This document shows positions 1 through 6,900 of a stretch of DNA of 8,756 nucleotides, one piece after another (position 1 is the first letter of the stretch; every line of letters starts with the position of its first letter). Position numbers and translations under genes: made by a program. Location of the stretch: positions 1 through 8,756 of the forward strand of contig JBGTBQ010000391.1 of the NCBI GenBank assembly GCA_041749275.1. The letters run 5' to 3'. The stretch comes from JBGTBQ01 sp041749275 (GTDB taxonomy: Bacteria > Acidobacteriota > Blastocatellia > Pyrinomonadales > Pyrinomonadaceae). The notes under the pieces were generated by a model, which saw nothing but the letters and a program-made list of their open reading frames with translations, had not been told where the DNA came from and ran no database searches.

Positions 1-1250
1 CTCTATGCGATAGCCGCGCACCTTCACTTGATGGTCGAGGCGCCCCAGAAACTCCAACTCCCCTCCCGCCAGATGGCGCACCATGTCGCCCGTCCGATAG
101 AGCCGCTCACCCTCACCCTCCCCATATGGGTCCGGAATGAATCGCTCGGCTGTCAACGCGGGTCGCGCCAGATACCCGCGCGCCACCTGCGCCCCGCCGA
201 TGTAGAGTTCCCCCGCCGTCCCCACCGGCGCCAGCCGCAGTCCTGCGTCCAGCACGTAGGTCTGCGTGTTGGCGACCGGGCGACCAATCGGCTCGCTCGC
301 CGCGCCGCGCGCCCCGCCGCAGCGCCAACTCGTCGTTTCGATGGTCGTCTCCGTCGGCCCGTACAGGTTATAGACCTCCGCTCCCGGCACCCGCGCCTTG
401 AACCGCCGCACCGCCTCTGCCGCCAGCGCCTCGCCCCCGCAGAACAGTCGCCGCAGACTGGCGCCGCGCTCAAGCCCGGCGGTCTCGACCAACGCCTGCA
501 ACAGCGTCGGCACCACCTGAAGCACCGTCACCCGCTGCTCCACCATCACCTCCACCAGATACGACGGGTCGCGGTGCGCCCCGGGTCGCGCCATCACCAG
601 TCGCGCACCCGCCAGCAGCGGAGCGTAGAACTCCCAGACCGAGGCGTCGAAGCTGAACGGCGTCTTCTGCAACACGCAGTCCTCCGCCCCGAGCGGGAAG
701 CACTCCCCCATCCAGAGCATGTGGTTGCGGAGGTTGGCCTGCGTAATCATCACGCCCTTGGGTCTGCCGGTCGAACCCGACGTGTAGATGACGTAGGCCA
801 GACTCTGCGGCGAGACTGCCAAGTGCAGGTTCCGCGCCGACTGGTCGGCGCAGACCTGCGCGTCGGCGTCCACCGCGACCACGACCGCCTCGTGCGCCGG
901 CAGGCTCCGGAGCAGGCGCGGCTGCGTGAGCAGGACGGGGGCGGACGCGTCCGCCAGCAGGAAGGCGACGCGCTCGCGCGGATACTCCGGGTCAATGGGG
1001 ACATATGCGGCGCCGGCCTTGAGCACGGCGAGCAGCGCGACCACCATTTCGAGCGACCGCTCCATGAGGACGCCGACGCGCGCCTCCGGCCCGAGGCCGA
1101 GGCCGCGCAGGTGGCGCGCGAGCCGGTTCGCGCGGGCGTTCAACTCATGGTAGGTCAGCGTGCGCGCTTCGCAGACGACCGCCGGCGCGGCGGGGGTGCG
1201 CTCGACCTGCTCCTCGAACAGATGGTGGATGAGTCGGTCGCCGGGGTACG
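1..1250 (-). other. Adenylation domain of NRPS-2 (partial), pocket DAWQFGLIE, Gln/Glu-like
   Basis: Visible core motifs are LKAGAAYVPIDPEYP (538-552), YTSGSTGRPKGV (617-628), FDASVWEFYAPL (662-673), NLYGPTETTI (756-765), GELYIGG, YRTGDMV and VKVRGYRIE (870-878), where the window ends. The A10 lysine is outside. By hand alignment to GrsA the pocket is D663, A664, W667, Q706, F731, G733, L757, I765 and E766. From memory this is one change from the Gln code DAWQFGLIDK and close to the Glu code DAWHFGGVDK. Gln or Glu is therefore the best guess, with moderate confidence; the domain call itself is firm. Confidence 0.93.
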
Positions 1251-2634
1251 CGATGGCCGTCGCGTTCCAGTCTTGCAAGAGCAAGCGGCGCTCCGGCTCG
1301 CCGAGCATGTCTAGCGCGCCGATCTCTTCCTCTGGGTACACCGCCGCGCTCCGCAGCAGTGCATCATACTCCGCGCACAGGCGACGCATGTCTTCGGCGG
1401 AGAACAGACGGCCATCGTAGTGGAATTCGAGGCTTAGGCCGTCGGCGCGCCTGACGCAGTTAAGACTGACGCTGTGGCTGGCAAAGCGGCTGTACTGCCT
1501 GACGAGAGTGAAGGTCGCCTCGCCGCCTCGCCGCGCCTCGGGCCATTCTTCATAGTCGAAGCCGTAAAGCGCGGAGTCTCCCTCGGCGCTGTCGCCGTCG
1601 TCCGCGCAGCCCCAGTTGAAGCCCTCATGCCACTGTAGGAGCTCGTCGAAGTTCTTCCCGACCTGTTCGAGCAAATCGCGGAAGCGCGCTCGCTCGTCCA
1701 GACCGCTCGCGACCGGCAAGTACTTCGTCAAAGGCCCGAGCGCGTCCTTCAAAGCCTCGTCGCCGCGCCCGTCGTATGCAACGCCGACGACGACCTCGCG
1801 CTCGCCCGTCAGACGCCACAGCAGAATCTTCCAGCACGTGAGCAGGAAGAGTGCGGCGGCTGTCGTCTGGCTTCGGCCCGCGACCGCCCGCTCTATCTCG
1901 CGCACGCGCTCGGGCGCGAGGTGGAGGGTCTCTCGCGCGTGGACGTAAGGCGCGTCCGGCTCCGCCCTTTTCTCGAAGGGCAGGCGCGACTCGCGCCTCG
2001 CCTCGCGTGCCCGGCTGCTCCAGAACTCGCGCCCGGCCTTGGTGTCCTCGGCTGTCAGCAACTCGTTCTGCCACTCGGCGAGGTCCGCGTACTGCAAAGG
2101 GGCGTCGCCCTCGTCCGGCTCGCCGGAGTAAGCGCGGCGTAGTTCTTCGAGAAGGTTACGCATCGTCGCGGCGTCGCCGCACATCGAAGGCAGTTCCAGA
2201 AGCAACACATGTTCGCTCGGCCTGAGTTTCAAAAGGCGCGCCGACAGCGGCTCGCACTTCGCAGAGAGGGACTCACGCCCTTCCGACCCGGCCTCGAACC
2301 GCTCAAGCGCGCCGAACAGGCTTTCGATTCGCGCGGACTGCGCCGCCGCATCCAGCCCGCTCAGGTCTTCCGCGACCAACAGCCGCGCGCCGCCCTGCCC
2401 TATGATTTGCAGCGGCACCTTCATGCCCGGCAGGCAGTCGAAGCCCGTGCGCAGGATTTCGTGCCTGACCACCGCACGCCCGAGTGCGGCGCGCAACCTC
2501 TCCTCGTCGAGTTCCCCATCTATGCTGACCGCGCAGCGCGTGTAGAAAGGGCCGGCGGCGACGGCCTGCTGCAACTTCCAGAGCCGCCTCTGCTGCGGCG
2601 ACAGGCGGAAGCCTTCTATGCGTTCTTGCATCAT
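1..2634 (-). CDS. Nonribosomal peptide synthetase, N-terminal part (interface-like C, A), 3' end outside window
   Basis: The frame was read codon by codon from ATG 2634 to base 1: 878 codons with no stop, so the C-terminus lies beyond the window. It begins MMQERIEGFRLSPQQRRLW, so a condensation-superfamily domain starts almost at once (about residues 9-440). An adenylation domain follows from about 463 and is cut just after VKVRGYRIE (870-878). A carrier domain should follow outside the window. The first domain lacks the HHxxxDG catalytic motif. The start is 31 bases after the dioxygenase stop. A second ATG follows directly at 2631. The purine-rich leader holds AAGGAA about 17 bases upstream and GAGAG about 7 bases upstream, both weak Shine-Dalgarno matches, so translation may be coupled to the gene before. 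This protein should supply the acceptor module for C2 of NRPS-1. Confidence 0.95.
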   Translation of the reverse strand, partial: MMQERIEGFRLSPQQRRLWKLQQAVAAGPFYTRCAVSIDGELDEERLRAALGRAVVRHEILRTGFDCLPGMKVPLQIIGQGGARLLVAEDLSGLDAAAQSARIESLFGALERFEAGSEGRESLSAKCEPLSARLLKLRPSEHVLLLELPSMCGDAATMRNLLEELRRAYSGEPDEGDAPLQYADLAEWQNELLTAEDTKAGREFWSSRAREARRESRLPFEKRAEPDAPYVHARETLHLAPERVREIERAVAGRSQTTAAALFLLTCWKILLWRLTGEREVVVGVAYDGRGDEALKDALGPLTKYLPVASGLDERARFRDLLEQVGKNFDELLQWHEGFNWGCADDGDSAEGDSALYGFDYEEWPEARRGGEATFTLVRQYSRFASHSVSLNCVRRADGLSLEFHYDGRLFSAEDMRRLCAEYDALLRSAAVYPEEEIGALDMLGEPERRLLLQDWNATAIAYPGDRLIHHLFEEQVERTPAAPAVVCEARTLTYHELNARANRLARHLRGLGLGPEARVGVLMERSLEMVVALLAVLKAGAAYVPIDPEYPRERVAFLLADASAPVLLTQPRLLRSLPAHEAVVVAVDADAQVCADQSARNLHLAVSPQSLAYVIYTSGSTGRPKGVMITQANLRNHMLWMGECFPLGAEDCVLQKTPFSFDASVWEFYAPLLAGARLVMARPGAHRDPSYLVEVMVEQRVTVLQVVPTLLQALVETAGLERGASLRRLFCGGEALAAEAVRRFKARVPGAEVYNLYGPTETTIETTSWRCGGARGAASEPIGRPVANTQTYVLDAGLRLAPVGTAGELYIGGAQVARGYLARPALTAERFIPDPYGEGEGERLYRTGDMVRHLAGGELEFLGRLDHQVKVRGYRIE
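1315..2610 (-). other. Non-catalytic condensation-like domain (interface-type) at the N-terminus of NRPS-2
   Basis: The early condensation motifs are kept: RLSPQQRRLW (10-19) and RHEILRTGF (57-65). At the catalytic position the segment reads ELPSMCGDAATM (147-158), so HHxxxDG is replaced by LPSMCGD (148-154) and both histidines are absent. YADLAEWQ (about 182-189) remains. The usual IGFFVNxLxLR is replaced by LGPLTKYLPV (about 299-308), and HQDxPFE by LQWHEGFNW (about 334-342). A domain this consistently altered, yet full length and in frame, looks specialised rather than decayed. It agrees with my memory of a noncanonical subgroup found next to SyrP-like hydroxylases, called interface domains in siderophore NRPSs. 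The assignment is inference from motifs and context. Confidence 0.75.
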
Positions 2635-2665
2635 TCGTCGTCTCTCTACTTTCCTTTGCTGTCGT

Positions 2666-3712
2666 TCAGCCGTCCTGACGGTTGTGCGGGTCTGCCATCC
2701 CGACCAGAATCCTGCGCTCGCCCGTGTAAGCCTGCCGCCCGTGGGCCACGCTCATGTTGTCGAGCAACAACACATCGCCGACCTGCCACGGGAAGCTGAC
2801 TTCCTCGGCAGCGTAGGCGGCGCGTATCTCTTCGAGGACTTCCGGCTCGAAGTCGGAGCCGTCGCCGTAGTAGGTGTTGAAGGGCAGGGACTCGGGGAAC
2901 TCGGTGAGCAGCGTCTCGCGCATCGTCGGCTCAAGCCCGGTGACGTGAAAGAAGGCCGAATGGTTGAACCAAATCGGCTCGCCCGTCCGCGGGTGATGTT
3001 CGACGGCGGGCCTCACCTGCCGTGTACGCAGTCGCTCGCCTCCGAGCCACTCCAGAGAGATGTCGTTGCTCCTGCAAAAATCCTCAAGGCCCGCGGGGTC
3101 GTCCGTCTGAAACGCTGTCTGCCATGTAAGCCCGAAGCCTTGATTGAAGTTGCGCTGGTAGAGCACGCGCTTCTCGATGCACCGCTGGCGCGTGGCGGCG
3201 CTGATGCGCTCGTAGACGCGGCGCGTGTCGGCAATGGGCGTCGCGCCGCCCGAGTCGGGCGCGACCTGACAGAAGAAGTAAATCTTGAGCGGCCACATCT
3301 GCCAGTACGTGCCTTCGTTGTGGAGCGCGATGCGCTGGTCTGCCGGGTAGTCCGTCGAGGAGTAAATCTTGTCGCTCACGAAGTGGCGCGGCGAAGAGCG
3401 GTCTCGGTATTCGACCATCCGCCCCGTCGAGGTGGCCGCGATGAAGCGCTCGAACTCGGGCACCGTCCTGATGCTGAAGCCGCGGAAGAGCAGCGCCCGG
3501 TGCCTCGACAGCAACTCGTCTACAAGCGCCCTGTTGCCCTCGGCCCACGTGACGAGATCAACTTCTTCAAACGTGGGACGGATGGCGAACGGGATCGCCT
3601 TGCCGGGCAGTAGCGGCTCGCTTGCAATTAAGTCACGCGGCGACATCTGGACGGCCTTGCGTCTCGCGGCGAGCGAATCCCGCAGAGCGCGCGGGCCGAC
3701 ATGTTTACTCAT
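2666..3712 (-). CDS. Stand-alone Fe(II)/2-oxoglutarate dioxygenase, TauD/SyrP type, probable amino-acid beta-hydroxylase
   Basis: The protein has 348 residues from ATG 3712, a usual length for stand-alone SyrP-like hydroxylases. The iron-binding triad is visible as His131-x-Glu133 in the segment ALHNEGTYW and a distal His324 in VAHGR. An Arg pair (333-334, GERRILVG) is placed to bind 2-oxoglutarate. The HxE form, rather than HxD, is shared with clavaminate synthase, AsnO and SyrP. Relatives hydroxylate an amino acid at the beta carbon, often while it is bound to an NRPS carrier, using O2 and releasing succinate and CO2. The gene lies between two NRPS genes in the same direction and ends 31 bases before the second, so a role in tailoring a residue of this peptide is very likely. 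The substrate is inferred from the neighbouring adenylation pocket (Gln/Glu-like), not shown. No signal peptide is seen; it should be cytosolic. The family also includes enzymes acting on free amino acids, and some members halogenate, but those lack the acidic ligand that is present here. Confidence 0.93.
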   Translation of the reverse strand: MSKHVGPRALRDSLAARRKAVQMSPRDLIASEPLLPGKAIPFAIRPTFEEVDLVTWAEGNRALVDELLSRHRALLFRGFSIRTVPEFERFIAATSTGRMVEYRDRSSPRHFVSDKIYSSTDYPADQRIALHNEGTYWQMWPLKIYFFCQVAPDSGGATPIADTRRVYERISAATRQRCIEKRVLYQRNFNQGFGLTWQTAFQTDDPAGLEDFCRSNDISLEWLGGERLRTRQVRPAVEHHPRTGEPIWFNHSAFFHVTGLEPTMRETLLTEFPESLPFNTYYGDGSDFEPEVLEEIRAAYAAEEVSFPWQVGDVLLLDNMSVAHGRQAYTGERRILVGMADPHNRQDG

Positions 3713-3793
3713 TATCAGTACCACCTTTCAACCCCTCCGCTTTTTCACAAGACGCGGAGGCCAGCTCTTCAAGAGGAGCTCGGCCAGCCCGAC
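3713..3793 (-). other. 81-bp intergenic gap between NRPS-1 and dioxygenase with two inverted repeats
   Basis: On the plus strand CCTCCGC (3734-3740) and GCGGAGG (3754-3760) form a perfect 7-bp inverted repeat with a 13-base loop. AGCTCTTC (3763-3770) and GAGGAGCT (3773-3780) form an 8-base imperfect palindrome (G-T pair on the plus strand, A-C mismatch in the minus-strand transcript) with a 2-base centre. In the transcript neither stem is followed by a run of U, so neither looks like an intrinsic terminator. Transcription from NRPS-1 into the dioxygenase is likely. Stems this short can arise by chance in GC-rich DNA. Confidence 0.45.
3721..3727 (-). promoter_or_regulatory. Ribosome binding site of the dioxygenase gene
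   Basis: The minus strand reads AAGGTGG, then 8 bases (TACTGATA), then ATG at 3712-3710. This is a good Shine-Dalgarno match at ideal spacing. It decides the start: the in-frame GTG at 3724 overlaps the site itself and cannot use it. Confidence 0.8.
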
Positions 3794-3935
3794 TCAGGCG
3801 CCGTCGCCGCGCTCCGAGCCGCGGCGTCTGATCGCCTTCAACCTCTCGCCAACTAACTTCTTGTAGCCCTCTCCAGCGAGAAGCTGCTCCTGCTCCTGCC
3901 GCTCGGCGAGCATTGACGCGAGAGCGCTCAACCTC
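3794..3935 (-). other. Charged C-terminal tail of NRPS-1, possible docking segment
   Basis: After the last condensation motif, about 45 residues remain (roughly 1595-1641). They are helix-favouring: a stretch rich in Glu and Gln (LAERQEQEQLL) is followed by a Lys/Arg-rich end (GERLKAIRRRG). The length and charge pattern suit a short docking helix joining consecutive NRPS subunits. This is inference; I do not recognise a named docking family here. Confidence 0.4.
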
Positions 3936-6900
3936 AACTCCGGCTCCGACGCGATGCGTTCGAGGACGACTGCATACTGCTCGGCCATTCTGCTGATCGT
4001 CCCCGCGAGGAACAGCTCCGACCTGTACCCTATCCATCCCGCGATGCCGTCGGGCGTCTCCGCGATTGCGACCGACAGGTCGAACCTCGCCGTCCCCGAC
4101 TCAATCGCGAAGGGGCGCAACGTGAGGCCGGGCAGGCGCAACGCCTCGTCCGGCGTGTTCTGCATGATGAACCAGACCTCGAAGAGCGGATTGCGCCCGA
4201 GCCGCCGCTCGATCTTGAGCGCATTGATGAGCTGCTCGAAGGGCACATCCTGATGCCTGTAGGCGTCGAGCGTCACGCCGCGCACGCGCGCGAGGAGATC
4301 GGCGAACGTGGGGTCTCCGTCAAGGCGCGTCCGCAGCGCGAGGCTGTTGATGAAGAAGCCGATCATCGCCTCGGTTTCGAGCTGGCCGCGGTTGGCGTTG
4401 CCCGTCCCGACAACGATGTCGGACTGCCCCGTTTGGAAGTGGAGCAGGACTTTGAAGGCCGCGAGCAAGGTCATGTAAAGAGTCGCGCCCGAGCGCAGGG
4501 CGAGAGCCTTCAGGGCCGCCGTGGTGTCAGCCTGTATCTTGAAGACGTGGGTCGCGCCGCGCTCCAAAGGCGTCTCGCGCCCGGGGAAGTCCGTCGGCAA
4601 CTCGAAGCTCGCGGGCGCGCCGGCCAACTGCCTGCGCCAGTAGTCGAAATGTTCTTCGAGAGCCTCGTCGCACAACTGCTCGCGCTGCCACACCGCGTAG
4701 TCCGCGTACTGCAACTCAAGCTCTCCGAGCGGCGAAGGCTCGCCTTTCGCAAATGCTTCGTAGAGCGCCGCCACCTCTCGCACAAGCACGCCCAGCGACC
4801 AGCCGTCGCTGGCTATGTGGTGCATCGTCAAGACCGCGACGTGTTCCTCCTCGGCGAGCCTGAGCAGGAGTGCGCGCAGTAGAGGGTCGCGTTCAAGGTC
4901 GAACGGGCGTTGTCCCTCCTCGGCCCCGAGGCGGCGCGCCTCCGCTTCGCGCGCGTCGGCGGGCAGCCCGCACAGGTCTACGAGCGGGAGCGGCACCGTC
5001 AACGTCCGCGAGATGATCTGAATGGGCCGCCCGCCGACCTCCTCGAAGGACGTTCGCAGCGACTCGTGCCGCCGGACTATTTCGCCGAGCGTCCTTTCGA
5101 GGGCCGCCACGTCGAGCCGGCCTTCGACCCGCACCGCCACGGGAAGGTTATAAAGCGAACTCTCCGGTTGCAGTTGGCTAAAGAACCATAGTCGCTGCTG
5201 CTGATATGAGAGCGGCAGCGCCGCCCCCCGGTCTGCGCGCGTGACGGGCGGCAACGGCGACCCGTCCCCGCCCCGCAGCAACGCGCCGACGACCTTCGCC
5301 AGTTCCGCGACCGTGGGTTTCTCGAAGAGCCAGCGTAGCGAGAGCTCCACGCGGAAGGCTTCGCGCACGCGCGACACGACCTGCGTCGCCAGCAGCGAAT
5401 GGCCCCCGAGGTCGAAGAAATTCTCATGCACCCCGATCTGTTCCAGCTTCAGCACCTCGGCCCAGATGTGCGCCAGCACTTCTTCGACCAAGTCTCGCGC
5501 GTCGGCGGATGAGGTCAGGCGGTGGCGCGTGCCGCCCGGCGCAGGCAACGCGCCTCGGTCAAGCTTCCCGTTCGGCAACAACGGCATCCGCTCAAGCACC
5601 AAGACCGCCGACGGCGCCATGTATTCCGGCAAACTCCCCCGCACGTAGCCGCGCAACTCCGACTCCATCACGGAGCGCCCCGGCTCGGCCACGACGTAGG
5701 CAATCAGGCGTCGCCCGTCCTCGCCGTCTTCGGCGGCGAGGACGACCGCCTCGCGGACGGCGGCGTGACTTCTCAGCGCCGTCTCGACCTCGCCCAACTC
5801 GATGCGGAAGCCGCGCACCTTCACTTGCGAATCGGCCCTGCCCACATACTCGATCTCGCCGTCGGGCAGATACCGCACTAGGTCGCCCGTGCGATACATC
5901 CGCTCGCCCGCGGCGGGGGCGAACGGATTCGGGAGGAACCGCTCGGCGGTCAGCCCCGGCCTGTTCCAGTACCCGCGGGCCACCCCCGCACCGCCGATAT
6001 AGAGTTCGCCGACGACGCCCACGGGCACCGGTCGCAGTCGCCTGTCGAGCAGGTAGGTAGTGACGTTGCTGACGGCGCGACCGATGGGCGCCTCGGCCCT
6101 CTGCGCGCCGCCTTCCGCGGCGCGCAACTCGCACGCCGTCGCCACCACGGTCGCCTCCGTCGGGCCATATGTATTTATCAGGCGCACCTGCCGCCTGACC
6201 GTCTCGTGCCATCTCCTGACTTGTCCGGCGTGGGCCTTCTCGCCGCCAATGACCACGAGCCGCACACACTCCGGCATCAGGGCTCTGCCCGCGTGCAGCT
6301 CGCCGGCCAGCAGGTGCCAGTAGGCTGTCGGTAAGTCGAGCACCGTCACGCCCATCTGTCCGCAGGTGCGTAGGAACTCTTCGGCGGTGCTCAACATCTC
6401 CTCCGTCCTCAGCACGAGCGTCGCGCCGCGCGTGAGGCAGGTGAAAATCTCTTCGGTGGCCGCATCGAAGCTGATCGAGGCGAACTGTAGGACGCGGTCG
6501 GTCTCGCGGAGGTCGAACGTCTCGCCGGCAGAGAGGATGTAGTTGACGAGCGAGCGGTGCTCGACGAGCACGCCCTTTGGCCTGCCGGTAGAACCCGAAG
6601 TGTAGATGACGCAGGCGGCGTTGAGCGGCGAAACGCCCGCGTCCACCGCGCCGGCCTCCCGACGTGCGACGGCTTCCCCGTTCATGTCAAGGCAGACCAC
6701 CCGCGGGTGGAGCGCGGGCAGTCGCTCGCGCAGCCGCTCTTGCGTGAGTAGGACGGACGCCCCCACGTCTTCCAGCATGAAGGCGAGGCGCTCGCGCGGG
6801 TGTGCGGGGTCGAGTGGGAGGTAAGCCGCGCCGGCCTTCAGGACAGCCAGCAGGGCCACTATCATCTCGGCAGAACGCTCCATGAGGATGCCGACGAAAT

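Noticed and set aside
28..1314. Long plus-strand open frame (428 codons)
   Set aside because: It lies wholly opposite the adenylation and linker region of NRPS-2. Its translation is Arg/His/Pro-rich low-complexity sequence with no recognisable motif, as expected for the antisense of GC-rich coding DNA.
1625..2074. Minus-strand open frame of 149 codons
   Set aside because: It overlaps NRPS-2 in a different frame. The NRPS-2 frame is open throughout and carries the family motifs, so this is a shadow and not a frameshifted fragment.
1..2634. Possible frameshift or pseudogene, because only short separate minus-strand frames appear here at first sight
   Set aside because: Codon-by-codon reading from 2634 to 1 gives 878 codons with no stop or shift. 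The frame looks absent only because its stop is outside the window.
2618..3613. Plus-strand open frame of 331 codons
   Set aside because: It is antisense to the dioxygenase, whose iron-binding residues and family motifs are clear. The plus-strand product has no recognisable domain.
3734..3760. Intrinsic terminator after NRPS-1
   Set aside because: The stem is only 7 bp with a 13-base loop, and in the transcript direction no U-run follows.
4253..4882. Plus-strand open frame of 209 codons
   Set aside because: It is antisense to condensation domain C2, which has all its core motifs; another shadow in GC-rich DNA.
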